DNA of 64,000 bases from Thalassospira sp. TSL5-1 (lineage in GTDB: Bacteria > Pseudomonadota > Alphaproteobacteria > Rhodospirillales > Thalassospiraceae): NCBI RefSeq assembly GCF_001907695.1, contig NZ_KV880640.1, positions 62,001 through 126,000 on the forward strand, in the 5' to 3' direction. Below, in pieces: positions 18,205 to 27,159 of this stretch (positions within the stretch are counted from its first letter, which is position 1; each line of letters opens with the position of its first letter). The notes below the pieces were generated by a model. The model had not been told where the DNA came from and did not search any database. It was given only the letters and a program-made list of their open reading frames with translations. The position numbers and the translations under genes are program-made.

Positions 18205-20125
18205 CATCAAGGACGTGCTATTGGCGGATCGCATTGTGATTTTATGTGCAGTGCTGGGAAGTAGTCTCTGTATTTCACAGGCTGCAACAGCAACTGATAC
18301 GCCGTGGTGTTTGTATGATGATCCTGCGGTGTATCGGATACACAAAAAAAGTGAAGGCGACGCTGCATCAATCTGTGGAGAGATTCCGGAAAATCAGGAC
18401 TTGCCTGAACAGCTGGTTTTAGACATGCCCTGTGACCGTAAAATGGTGTTTAGACGGGTTACCGTGCCTGTTAACAGTGTGCTTGACCATGCTGAAATTT
18501 CACTTGGTAATCTGTTCCATGATACAGGTGCTGCCAGTACGGAAGAGTTGATTAGCCAGCAACGGAAAGGTTTTTTGGCAGGCGGCCTGTCAACCAGTCA
18601 CGGCAAGCACCCGTCGGATCAGGAAGATGCTTATAGTCGTGTGGATGGCCGGTCATATTATATCGGCAAATATGAGGTGCTGGAACATCAGGTTGATTTG
18701 TGGCGCAATGGCCTTATGGCTGAGGATGCGCGAGCTGACTCCACCAGTTGTGATGCTTATGACAAAACCATAGCGAAGCTGAAGGTTAACAAGGTTTTGC
18801 CTGCGCAGGGCATTAGCTGGTTTGATGCTGTTGCTTTCTCGCGAGATTACACGAATTGGTTGCTTTTACGTGACAAAGAGAAGGTAGGGAAGGGATTAAA
18901 GCCCGAATTGCCGTGGGAATTGGGCTCGACATCCTATTTGCGCCTGCCGACCGAAGCGGAATGGGAATTTGCGGCGCGTGGTGCTGTTCTTGAAGAAGGG
19001 ACCAATTCTGGCGTTTATGCAGTGCGTGATCCACGCACCAATAATGTGCGGTCTGGGGCGGCACGGGAGGTTGCCATTTATTCCGGTCAGGGAACGCAAA
19101 TCTTGCAAAAACCCAAGGCTGCGGGATTGCGGGCGCCAAACCTTTTGGGCATCTACGACACTGTCGGCAATGTCGATGAAATTGTTTATGACCTTTTCCG
19201 TTTGATACGTCCCGACAGAATTCATGGACAAGCCGGGGGTTATATTGTCAAGGGTGGCAATTATCTAAGCCGCGAAGGGCAAATTCGTGTAGGGCAACGG
19301 CGCGAAGTTCCATTTTTTCAGGCTGGCGGTGAACTGAAGCCTAAAACAACCGGGTTTCGCCTTGTTCTTGCTGTTCCTGTATTTACCTATGGTGCAAATA
19401 ATCGTGATCGCTGGGGCACTGGTGTATTGAATCAGCCGCTGACCGAAGCACTGATTTCAGCCAAAGCCGCGATCTCGAACAGTGTTGATGAAAACCGGCA
19501 AGCCGCCGACAACAGGCTTGCACAATTGCGCGAAGCTTTGGAAAAAGGGCAGGTCGAACAACAGGACCTTGCCAGCAGCCTTGCCGAGATCAAGGTGGCG
19601 CTGGAAAAAAGTAACGTCGAACTTAACGAAAAAGCCCGATTGGAACGTCGTGAACGTTTCAAGGCATCCGTATTGACCGCTTACAATGTCTTTTTGATGG
19701 GGCGTAACCTTTACTCATCCGTGCGTCAGCTAAATGAGTTTGTTGATAAATATAAAGTTGACGAGATGGATGCTGCACTTCGGGCCAAGGTTTCGGAAAA
19801 GCTGACTGAACAGTTTGGCAAGTATGAAGTCATGAATGGGGCTCTCGATAACGCATTCAACTTTTACGTTTCCAACATACGCAAGTTTGCTCAGGAACCA
19901 GAAGACGGGGTTGAAGACGCGGTCAGTAGTGTTCGCTCCGAATTGGAGCAAGCCCAGATTGCCGTATTTAAACAGTTTGTCGAATTGGCGGAGAACCATA
20001 TTGCGAGCTTGCGCAAGTCGGGGGGATCTTTATCTCCGCCGGTCGTTGATGGGTGGCTTAACGATATTGATTCTGTAAGGGAAAAGCGTCTTGAGAGGCT
20101 CCATCATCTGGAGCAGTACCTATAG
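18197..20125 (+). CDS. Exported FGE/SUMF1-fold pseudoenzyme with C-terminal coiled coil (TagR-like)
   Basis: A signal peptide ends near SQAATA (about residue 33). Residues about 150-400 have the formylglycine-generating-enzyme fold: YYIGKYEVLEHQVDLW, GISWFDAVAFSRDYTNWLL, YLRLPTEAEWEFAARGA, a LYDMxGNVWEW-like LGIYDTVGNVDEI and a closing TTGFRLVL. The active-site cysteine region reads RVGQRREVP with no cysteine, so oxidase activity is unlikely and a binding role is favoured, as for TagR of the T6SS Tag pathway. Residues about 430-500 are a strong coiled coil and the tail to 642 is helical, an extension not usual for TagR. It overlaps the permease gene by eight bases. Confidence 0.84.
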   Translation: MISIKDVLLADRIVILCAVLGSSLCISQAATATDTPWCLYDDPAVYRIHKKSEGDAASICGEIPENQDLPEQLVLDMPCDRKMVFRRVTVPVNSVLDHAEISLGNLFHDTGAASTEELISQQRKGFLAGGLSTSHGKHPSDQEDAYSRVDGRSYYIGKYEVLEHQVDLWRNGLMAEDARADSTSCDAYDKTIAKLKVNKVLPAQGISWFDAVAFSRDYTNWLLLRDKEKVGKGLKPELPWELGSTSYLRLPTEAEWEFAARGAVLEEGTNSGVYAVRDPRTNNVRSGAAREVAIYSGQGTQILQKPKAAGLRAPNLLGIYDTVGNVDEIVYDLFRLIRPDRIHGQAGGYIVKGGNYLSREGQIRVGQRREVPFFQAGGELKPKTTGFRLVLAVPVFTYGANNRDRWGTGVLNQPLTEALISAKAAISNSVDENRQAADNRLAQLREALEKGQVEQQDLASSLAEIKVALEKSNVELNEKARLERRERFKASVLTAYNVFLMGRNLYSSVRQLNEFVDKYKVDEMDAALRAKVSEKLTEQFGKYEVMNGALDNAFNFYVSNIRKFAQEPEDGVEDAVSSVRSELEQAQIAVFKQFVELAENHIASLRKSGGSLSPPVVDGWLNDIDSVREKRLERLHHLEQYL

Positions 20126-20144
20126 TAAACCAAGGGGGTTGGTT

Positions 20145-21296
20145 ATGAATATTGTTTCGAAACGTATTCTCGTGCTGTTGGTGTCAACGTCGTTGCTTTC
20201 GGGCTGCGTCACACCTGGCACGATGGGGAAATACGATGATAAAGCCGATACCTGTTATGCCGAGCGTCAGCCACTGGTTTCGATTGAAAAAAAGTTCAAT
20301 GAGTCGCTTGTGACCGGTGCTGTTGTCGGGGCGATTGTCGGGGGGATCGCGGGTGCCCTTTTGGGTGGTAAAAAAAACAGGGCTGGGGGAGCTTTGATTG
20401 GTGTTGGGGTAGGCGCGTTGACGGGGCTTGCTGCCGGGTATTTGCAGGGCAAACAGCAAAAGGGTCTGAGCCAGCGGCAAATTCTTCAGGAAATCAACAG
20501 CGATACCTCGACAGACAAGATGCGTTTGTCGCAGACTACCGGCGTTGTAAAGAGGCTAACGAATTGCCGGTTTGCCCAGCTTCAACGGGTGCGAAATGGC
20601 CTGGCGGCCAACTATCTGACCAAACAGCAGGCGACGAACGAACTTAAGAAAATTCGTGAGCAAATGGCAACTGACCAGAAGCTGATTCAGGGAATTCTTG
20701 ATGATTCCGGAAAGCGATTGGATGCTTATGCTTCTGCCGAGGCGGAAACGCGCAGAGTTGAAAAATCGATGGTTGTCAATGCCAGTGCAGTTCCGGCCTG
20801 GATCCCGCCTGAAGAAAGGGTCCCAGGTGCAACAAGCACTGTAACGGATACACTTTATGCACTGGGTAACACCAATGTCCGGTCTGGTGCATCGACCGGC
20901 AACAGCGTCGTGGGCTCATTGAGTACCAATGAGAAAGTAGATGTTGTTGGTCCTGCGAAAGATGCTCCGGAATGGTATGAAATATCGTTTAAAGGCAAGA
21001 AGGCCTTTGTTCATGGATCTCGTCTGACCCGCAATAAGGTTAAGGGTACGAATGATCCGGTAACGGTTGCAGAACGGCCGTTAGAACAAGCACCTGGCCT
21101 TCAGGATCCGGTATTGGCGGGAACCACGGCGGGCATGAATTCGCACGAACAAGCCGCAGTTGCACAGGCAGAGGTCGAGGCAGTAAGCGAAACCCGATAC
21201 AAACAGCTGGCTGCGGAAATTGACGATATCGGGTTGGTTGGCGGGCTTGATTTGCTGACTTTCGGGATTGATGCCCGACTGTTTGTTCAGGTCTGA
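20145..21296 (+). CDS. Glycine-zipper lipoprotein with SH3-like domain (TagQ position)
   Basis: An exported lipoprotein with lipobox LLSGC at about residues 17-21. Residues about 55-103 form a two-span glycine zipper (VVGAIVGGIAGALLGG, then ALIGVGVGALTGLAAG) of the kind found in outer membrane lipoproteins. A charged helical part follows. Residues about 245-315 are a bacterial SH3 domain (TNVRSGASTGNSVVGSL), which in other proteins contacts peptidoglycan or peptides. The frame is open from 20091 but AAGGGGG ahead of the ATG at 20145 fixes the start, 19 bases after the FGE-like gene. It occupies the place of the tagQ lipoprotein gene, though the domain set differs. Confidence 0.82.
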   Translation: MNIVSKRILVLLVSTSLLSGCVTPGTMGKYDDKADTCYAERQPLVSIEKKFNESLVTGAVVGAIVGGIAGALLGGKKNRAGGALIGVGVGALTGLAAGYLQGKQQKGLSQRQILQEINSDTSTDKMRLSQTTGVVKRLTNCRFAQLQRVRNGLAANYLTKQQATNELKKIREQMATDQKLIQGILDDSGKRLDAYASAEAETRRVEKSMVVNASAVPAWIPPEERVPGATSTVTDTLYALGNTNVRSGASTGNSVVGSLSTNEKVDVVGPAKDAPEWYEISFKGKKAFVHGSRLTRNKVKGTNDPVTVAERPLEQAPGLQDPVLAGTTAGMNSHEQAAVAQAEVEAVSETRYKQLAAEIDDIGLVGGLDLLTFGIDARLFVQV

Positions 21297-21331
21297 TGAT
21301 TGCTCGAACTTTATAACAGCGGATAATTTTA

Positions 21332-23233
21332 ATGGCCCGCCTGAATTTTCTGACCGTAACAGATACCTCCAACTGGACTCCAGTTATGGGGTCTGATGGT
21401 GCATTTTTGGCACAACACGCTTTTGTCCGGGGTGTTTTACTCGATATTGCGCCTGACCTCGCGGATCTTTTTGCCGAACCGGTCTATCGGCGTCAGCCAT
21501 CGGGCAAGATAGAAAGTGTCACCTGGTATAGCCAGGCACAGGGGGCCATTAAAAAACTAAATCATCTTGATGCGGATTTTCGCGAAAATGTTCTTGCAGA
21601 TTTGAGCGCACAAATCAGCAAATGCGTTGCTCTTCTTAATCATATGGATATTGGTCAGCCTCTGGCGGCAATGCTTCAGCTGGGTGCCAAAGATTCCGTT
21701 ATGGTGGTTGGGCGTAAACCCGTGCTGATCAATTGGGCGCTACATGACCCCAACCTTGTTGATGCGGATCATTTTCATCACAGTGTCAACGCGCTGTGGC
21801 AGGACTTATTAGGGCAATCAGACTTCGTTATATATTCTGAGGTTGAGACCGACAATAGTGATGCTCAATTTGTGGAAGCAGGGGGAGCTTCTCTGGAGAA
21901 GGCTTCAGTACCTGTTGTAATCGACAATATTGTCCCTGATGAGACGATTGACGAGCAATCGTCGAACGATGCGTCAGGATCAGGTGAACCAAATGAATCC
22001 GATCTCGATCTAACGAACAACCATTCATTTGAGGAGCCGTCTGGTACAGGGGTTCTGAACCGGGGCGAAGCAACAATTGATTCTGCCGCACAGCAGCCGG
22101 ATCGATCTTGGCAGGATCGTTTATTATTCTGGGGCGGTTGGATCATTTCAGCCATTTTGCTGATTCTTTTGCTCTTTCTGCTGTGGTGGTATTTCTGGGG
22201 GCAGTCCCAAGGTGAGCAGGCATCAAGTTCTTCCGTTCTGGATGAATTACGGGCAGAACGCAACAGGCTCCTGGAACTGCTTGAAGACCCGTGTGCGCCT
22301 GAAGCACAGGGCTATATTGAACAAAATGGGCCAGTTCATCCTGTTGGAGTGATGCCTGCGCCGAGTGGTGTCGTGTCTGGTTCGGCGGCCGACGCGGGTG
22401 GGGCGCAAAATGACGCGCCTAATGTAGCGTCTACTGAAGCTAATGTTGATACGAACACGAATGCCGAAGAACAGCAGGTGGTTACAGAAGAAGACCAAAG
22501 CGAAACCGAAAGCCAGGGTGCTTCGTCTAACCAGCCAAAAGATATGACGGAACTCGCCAGGGCTGCCGAGAAATCAGTTGTTTTAATTCTCAGTGCCTCG
22601 CGAAATGGTGGGGCGGCGATGGGGACTGGATTTTTTATCGGTCCGCAATTCATTGTTACCAATCGGCATGTTGTGGAACAAAGCCGTGATTCGTCGGCCT
22701 TTGTAACAAGTGAATGGCTAGGAGATGTGAAGAAGGCAAAAATTGTCGCCATGTCACCAGATGCCGAAATTGGTAATCCTGATTTTGCCTTGTTGAAACT
22801 GGATGCCCCTTCAGCCGGTGTACCATTAGCGGTTAGCAATAGGGTCGATAAATTAATGCGGGTTGTTGCGGCAGGATATCCTGCGTTTTTGACTCAGGGT
22901 GATCCGGCGTTGGAAAGGTTGATTGGTGGGGATCGGAATAGCGCTCCGGAGATGGTGTTCACCACTGGAGAAGTCAGTGTTGTCCAAAAACACCCGAACA
23001 AGCCAGATATCGTAATTCATTCGGCCGATATTTCTCAGGGCAATAGCGGTGGTCCCTTAATGAATACGTGTGGCGACGTTGTGGGTGTTAACACATTTGT
23101 TGGCCAGGATGCGCAATCAGGCAGGAGAGGGCTATTTTCAATTTCCGGCGCGGATTTGCAGGAATTTCTTCGAGAGAATGGGGCGAGCTTTCAGTCTGCT
23201 GTTAGTCAGTGTGCTGTGATGGCCGGGGAGTGA
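21332..23233 (+). CDS. SrfA-like N-terminal domain, membrane span and periplasmic trypsin-like protease
   Basis: Residues 1-165 resemble the front of SrfA proteins (a tryptophan-tyrosine WYSQAQG motif, helical segment, then VGRKPVLINWAL). After an acidic linker there is one transmembrane helix at about 263-287. Residues about 405-620 are a trypsin/HtrA-type serine protease with a complete triad: H446 in TNRHVVE, D484 in PDFALLKLD and S572 in QGNSGGP. No PDZ domain follows. The protease would face the periplasm and the SrfA-like part the cytoplasm. It starts 35 bases after the lipoprotein gene, the widest gap inside the operon, and stops four bases before its paralogue-like neighbour. Confidence 0.8.
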   Translation: MARLNFLTVTDTSNWTPVMGSDGAFLAQHAFVRGVLLDIAPDLADLFAEPVYRRQPSGKIESVTWYSQAQGAIKKLNHLDADFRENVLADLSAQISKCVALLNHMDIGQPLAAMLQLGAKDSVMVVGRKPVLINWALHDPNLVDADHFHHSVNALWQDLLGQSDFVIYSEVETDNSDAQFVEAGGASLEKASVPVVIDNIVPDETIDEQSSNDASGSGEPNESDLDLTNNHSFEEPSGTGVLNRGEATIDSAAQQPDRSWQDRLLFWGGWIISAILLILLLFLLWWYFWGQSQGEQASSSSVLDELRAERNRLLELLEDPCAPEAQGYIEQNGPVHPVGVMPAPSGVVSGSAADAGGAQNDAPNVASTEANVDTNTNAEEQQVVTEEDQSETESQGASSNQPKDMTELARAAEKSVVLILSASRNGGAAMGTGFFIGPQFIVTNRHVVEQSRDSSAFVTSEWLGDVKKAKIVAMSPDAEIGNPDFALLKLDAPSAGVPLAVSNRVDKLMRVVAAGYPAFLTQGDPALERLIGGDRNSAPEMVFTTGEVSVVQKHPNKPDIVIHSADISQGNSGGPLMNTCGDVVGVNTFVGQDAQSGRRGLFSISGADLQEFLRENGASFQSAVSQCAVMAGE

Positions 23234-23237
23234 TAAA

Positions 23238-24629
23238 ATGGATTTGATCCTGAAAACCAAACTCTCTGAGTTTGCGCCCTTACGGGTGCATGGCCAGAAC
23301 TTGCATCAGCTCTCACCGCAACTACTGGCTTTGCTAAAACGCAATAATGTCGATATGGCCGACATCGAACTGGCGACGCCAAAAATCAGCCATACACGCG
23401 GTGAAATTCAATGGTTTAGCCATTCCAGACTTGAATATAAGCCGTTTGCATCCCTGGATGAGGCCAAAAGGCAAGCGGTGAATATTCAGGTCGCGCAGTT
23501 CATTGAGGCGGTGTTGGCTCTTGCCGGGCGACTTGAAGCTGAAACTGGAAATACAGAACACAATGAAGTTCAACTGCTACGGGGCAGTGTTTCGGGTATT
23601 GGCGTCGATCATACCTATTTTGCAGAGACAGCAACGGGTGCGGATAAAGCGGTTTTATTGTGTTGTTGGGGGTGCTCGGAAAGCGTGGAACAGGAAAAGT
23701 TTCACGAGATGAGCGCTTCGGGGAAACCGTCCCTTGTTTTGACCGATGATACGGAGCTGAAAAAAGATGCCCGGCATGAAGCGCCAGTGCCGGACGCCGA
23801 ACCCGACCTGTTGCAGCCAGATGTGACAGCGCCTGAGGTAATGTCTTCCAGAAATGAAAGAGCGCCGCAACCAGAACGCCGGACATGGAACTGGCGTCGT
23901 TTGGTGCCTTTTTTATTGATGCTTTTATTGTTGTTGTTATTGCTGCTGCTTATGCGGGGATGCGGCGCAATAGGTCTTCCGCCCATGTTGGGGGGTGGTT
24001 TCGGTTTGCCCTCGGTAGGGGCCCCATCCATTGGCATGCCTTTGACTGGAGGGGATGCAGCAGAAACAGAACAGTCTTTGCGCACCGAGATTGCCGCATT
24101 AAAAGCCCGCCTGGCGAATGATTTGCAAGCGTGTACGATTGAAGAACCCCAAGCTGGGCTTGTTTCACCTGTTGAAGACATTCCAGTAGCAGAACCTCAG
24201 ACCGAACCCAGCGCAGAGGAACGGCTGACACGAGAGGGGTCATTTGTTGGGGCCGTTAATGTTTCATTGGTTTGGAACAACCGGCATGACCTTGATCTTG
24301 TCGTAGAAGATCCAAACGGCGAACTGATTTATTTTCAGAATAAACAATCGATAAGTGGTGGTTACCTGGATGTCGATATGAATGCTGGTCGGGCTCAAAC
24401 CGCTACGCCGATTGAAAATATTAAGTGGAACGACCTGGATGCGGCGCCGCGCGGTGTCTATAAAGTTTATGTCGTGTATTTCAGCAGTTATGCAATTGAC
24501 GCAGATATTGATCCAACTGACTTTACCGTCACCACGACAATTGATGGGGAAAGCACAGTTACCGAGGGCAGGGTGTCGAAAGACAGGCTGAAGAAAAGAA
24601 TCTTTGTGACCTCGTTCGAGCTTGAATAG
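23238..24629 (+). CDS. SrfA-like N-terminal domain, membrane span and DUF2135-type periplasmic domain
   Basis: Last gene of the srf operon. The N-terminus (about 1-150) shares the layout of the preceding protein's front half (IQWFSHSRLEYKPF, helical segment, CCWGC). A very leucine-rich transmembrane helix lies at about 220-239. The C-terminal domain (about 335-463) matches the DUF2135/YfaP type: VSLVWNNRHDLDLVVEDPNGE, GGYLDVDMNAG and GVYKVYVVYFSSY, usually a calcium-binding-like beta sandwich in exported proteins. GGGAG lies about eight bases before the ATG. A hairpin terminator starts 42 bases after the stop. Confidence 0.76.
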   Translation: MDLILKTKLSEFAPLRVHGQNLHQLSPQLLALLKRNNVDMADIELATPKISHTRGEIQWFSHSRLEYKPFASLDEAKRQAVNIQVAQFIEAVLALAGRLEAETGNTEHNEVQLLRGSVSGIGVDHTYFAETATGADKAVLLCCWGCSESVEQEKFHEMSASGKPSLVLTDDTELKKDARHEAPVPDAEPDLLQPDVTAPEVMSSRNERAPQPERRTWNWRRLVPFLLMLLLLLLLLLLMRGCGAIGLPPMLGGGFGLPSVGAPSIGMPLTGGDAAETEQSLRTEIAALKARLANDLQACTIEEPQAGLVSPVEDIPVAEPQTEPSAEERLTREGSFVGAVNVSLVWNNRHDLDLVVEDPNGELIYFQNKQSISGGYLDVDMNAGRAQTATPIENIKWNDLDAAPRGVYKVYVVYFSSYAIDADIDPTDFTVTTTIDGESTVTEGRVSKDRLKKRIFVTSFELE

Positions 24630-24670
24630 CTCTAACGAACGATGTTTCCTGGCATTTGCAACGCTGGCTT

Positions 24671-24719
24671 AGATAAAAGCTCTCGGTGCTGTGCGATGAG
24701 CAACCCGAGAGCTTTATCT
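24671..24719 (+). terminator. Hairpin terminator of the srf operon
   Basis: AGATAAAAGCTCTCGG (24671-24686) pairs with CCGAGAGCTTTATCT (24704-24718): a 15-base-pair stem with one bulged A and a 17-base loop. The arms carry their own A and T tracts, so it could work in both directions and also serve the convergent L-fuconate dehydratase gene. Confidence 0.72.
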
Positions 24720-24802
24720 TACTGTACACCGCTATCGTCTTTTGTGCAGTCGCAAGGCATCGCCCGTGTGGTGCCCTGAACATCTAACGAAAAGTGAAAT
24801 AA

Positions 24803-26104
24803 CTAGCCTTCCTGCCAGACACGGCCGGTGGGGAAGGTGTGATCGACAATGCTTTGTGGTTTCATGGTAATCGAGAAACCAGGGCTGATGGGCGCGATAT
24901 AGCGACCATTGCGGATGACACACGGGTCTTCAAAATGTTCGTGCAGATGATCGACATATTCCAACACCCGGTCTGTGAGCGAGGCGGAAACGCAAATATA
25001 GTCGATCATCGACAGATGCTGGACATATTCGCACAGGCCGACACCCCCCGCATGGGGGCAGACGGGCTTGTTGAATTTTTTGGCCATCAGCAAAATCGCC
25101 ATGATTTCATTGACCCCGCCTACCCGGCAGCTATCGATTTGCACCACGTCAATCGCATCGGCCTGCAGGAACTGCTTAAAGATGATGCGGTTCTGGCAAT
25201 GCTCGCCGGTGGCAACCCGGATGGGGGAAATACCCTCGCGGATTTGTTTGTGGCCCAGAATATCATCGGGGCTGGTGGGTTCCTCGATGAACCAGGGGTC
25301 AAATTCGGCCAGTTGCTGCATCCAGAAAATGGCCTGCGAAACTTCCCAGTTCTGGTTGGCATCGACCATCAATTTGCGGTCCGGGCCAATTACGTCTCGG
25401 GCAATGGCAAGGCGGCGGCGGTCATCTTCCACATCCAGCCCGACCTTGAGCTTGATGTAATCCCAGCCGGCATCAATGGCCTCCTCGCACAGGCGGCGCA
25501 GTTTTTCATCGCTGTAGCCCAGCCAGCCTGCCGATGTGGTATAGGCCGGGTAGCCCTGGCTGCGCATTTCATCAATACGCGCCTGTTTGCCCGGTTCGGC
25601 GGCCCGCAGAATGTCCAGGGCCTCGTCACGGGTCAGGGCATTGGTCAGATAGCGGAAATCAACACAATCAACAAATTGTTCCGGTGTCATCTCGGCGACA
25701 AGCTGCCACACAGGCTTGCCCGCCGCCTTGCCCCACATATCCCAAATGGCATTAACGACCGCCCCGGTTGCCAGGTGCATCACACCCTTGTCCGGGCCCA
25801 GCCAGCGAAGTTGGCTGTCGCCGGTTAAATCGCGCCAGGTTTGGCCCATATTGGCGGTCAAACTCTCAAGGGTTTTGCCGACCAGCAGGTGCGACATGGC
25901 CTTGATGGCGGCAACACAAATATCGTTGCCCCGTCCGATGGTAAAGGTCAGGCCGTGGCCGGAAAGGTCTGCATTGTCCGTGTCGATAATGACATAGGCG
26001 GCAGAATAATCCGGGTCCTTGTTCATCGCATCCGACCCGTCAAGCTGGCGCGATGTTGGAAAACGGATGTCAATGGCCCGAAGCCCTGTGATAACCGGAG
26101 ACAT
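24803..26104 (-). CDS. L-fuconate dehydratase (enolase superfamily)
   Basis: Converts L-fuconate to 2-keto-3-deoxy-L-fuconate. The fold and active site are clear: the KxK-type DYIKLKVG loop, three metal ligands in [18 protein letters not shown] and ATGEHCQNR, and the catalytic histidine in [16 protein letters not shown]. Its 433 residues match the Xanthomonas FucD length. The ATG at 26104 follows GGGAGGGG. It is divergent from the IclR regulator and the other pathway enzymes, sharing with them an operator-like element. The substrate call rests on the family motifs plus the complete pathway encoded alongside. Confidence 0.9.
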   Translation of the reverse strand: MSPVITGLRAIDIRFPTSRQLDGSDAMNKDPDYSAAYVIIDTDNADLSGHGLTFTIGRGNDICVAAIKAMSHLLVGKTLESLTANMGQTWRDLTGDSQLRWLGPDKGVMHLATGAVVNAIWDMWGKAAGKPVWQLVAEMTPEQFVDCVDFRYLTNALTRDEALDILRAAEPGKQARIDEMRSQGYPAYTTSAGWLGYSDEKLRRLCEEAIDAGWDYIKLKVGLDVEDDRRRLAIARDVIGPDRKLMVDANQNWEVSQAIFWMQQLAEFDPWFIEEPTSPDDILGHKQIREGISPIRVATGEHCQNRIIFKQFLQADAIDVVQIDSCRVGGVNEIMAILLMAKKFNKPVCPHAGGVGLCEYVQHLSMIDYICVSASLTDRVLEYVDHLHEHFEDPCVIRNGRYIAPISPGFSITMKPQSIVDHTFPTGRVWQEG

Positions 26105-26137
26105 TCTGGCCCCTCCCTGTGTTTGTTTTATAAATGG

Positions 26138-26156
26138 AATAATGTTTTAAATATGA
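26138..26156. promoter_or_regulatory. Candidate IclR operator, copy 1
   Basis: AATAATGTTTTAAATATGA lies between the divergent dehydratase and IclR genes and matches 17 of 19 bases of a second element at 27095-27113 ahead of the aldo/keto reductase. Two near-identical AT-rich elements at the two promoters of one pathway suggest a common regulator site. Confidence 0.5.
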
Positions 26157-26225
26157 TGTATATTGAGACTTGGCAAGGGGCGTTTTTTGCGAAAAGCTGC
26201 GGCAGTTGACGAACAAGGGTAACAG

Positions 26226-27005
26226 ATGACCGACGAAACCAAACGCACATACAAGGCCCCGGCCCTGGAAAAGGGGCTGGAGATTTTGGAAATTCTGGCT
26301 GCCGAACGTCGCCCGATGAGCATGGGCGCCATTGCCACGGCCCTTGGTCGCTCCAAAAGCGAGATTTTTCGCATGCTTTCGGTGCTGGAGCAAAAGGGTT
26401 ATCTGGAGCGCCGGGACGGGTCGGAGCTATTTCATATTACCAACCATCTGTTTGAATTGGGTATGCAGGTTTCGCCGGTTTCCACCCTGTTGGAGGCCGC
26501 CTTGCCGCAAATGCGCCGGTTGGCAGCACGGGTGGGGCAGTCGTGCCATTTGGCGGTGCCATCGCGTGATCAGATGGTGGTGATCGCCCGGGTGGAAAGC
26601 CCGGAGGATATTGGCTTTTCGGTGCGGGTGGGCTATCGGCGCAGTTTGGCCGATTCCGGGTCTGGCAAGGTGTTGCTGGCCTGGATGTCGCCGGAACGTC
26701 GCACCCCGTTGATGGAGTATTTTTCTGAACGCCTTGGCGCATCATTCAATGCCGAGGTGTGGGAATATGAATTGCGTGCCATTCGGGCGCGCGGCTATGC
26801 CGAAGTGCAAAGTACAGCGACGGTGGGTATCATTGATGTGGGTGCCCCAATATTGCAGGGTGAAAGTGGCGAGATCCTGGCCAGCCTGACGGTGCCTTAT
26901 CTGGGTGGCCCCAGCACCCCTTATAAGGTGGCCGATACCGTGCCCTTTGTGGTGGAAACCGCGCAGGAAATTACCCGCCTGACCGGATCGCACGGCGTTT
27001 TATAA
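26226..27005 (+). CDS. IclR-family transcriptional regulator of L-fucose catabolism
   Basis: Residues about 10-70 form the IclR winged helix (KGLEILEILAAERRPMSMGAIATAL, SEIFRMLSVLEQKGYLERR). Residues about 80-255 form the ligand-binding domain, with CHLAVPSRDQMVVIARVE and ASLTVPYLGGP characteristic of the family. The ATG at 26226 is preceded by AAGGG. It is divergent from the dehydratase gene and upstream of the rest of the pathway, so it probably senses a pathway intermediate. A hairpin with a T-run follows the stop codon. Confidence 0.87.
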   Translation: MTDETKRTYKAPALEKGLEILEILAAERRPMSMGAIATALGRSKSEIFRMLSVLEQKGYLERRDGSELFHITNHLFELGMQVSPVSTLLEAALPQMRRLAARVGQSCHLAVPSRDQMVVIARVESPEDIGFSVRVGYRRSLADSGSGKVLLAWMSPERRTPLMEYFSERLGASFNAEVWEYELRAIRARGYAEVQSTATVGIIDVGAPILQGESGEILASLTVPYLGGPSTPYKVADTVPFVVETAQEITRLTGSHGVL

Positions 27006-27026
27006 ACCTGGCCCTTGCCGGTTTTT
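27004..27026 (+). terminator. Probable terminator after the IclR gene
   Basis: AAACC-T-GGC pairs with GCCGGTTT across a four-base loop (one bulged T) and runs into TTTTT. The stem is short, so termination may be partial. Confidence 0.45.
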
Positions 27027-27094
27027 CACGATGTTTGGCCGATTTTTGCGTGGGTCGCCCGCGCCAGACATCATTTGTTACAAAATACAATTGA

Positions 27095-27113
27095 AATGAT
27101 GGTTTAAATATGA
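27095..27113. promoter_or_regulatory. Candidate IclR operator, copy 2
   Basis: AATGATGGTTTAAATATGA lies about 47 bases ahead of the aldo/keto reductase start and matches 17 of 19 bases of the element at 26138-26156. Confidence 0.5.
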
Positions 27114-27159
27114 AACGATCCTGCCGCTGCGAAATGCGCCCATTGGGAGGATGAAGTTT

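Noticed and set aside
7223-24629. A type VI secretion system
   Set aside because: Tag-like parts are present, but no TssB/C sheath, Hcp, VgrG, ClpV, TssM or baseplate gene occurs anywhere in the window.
24839-25828. Open frame of 329 residues on the plus strand
   Set aside because: Antisense to the L-fuconate dehydratase gene; a shadow produced by codon bias.
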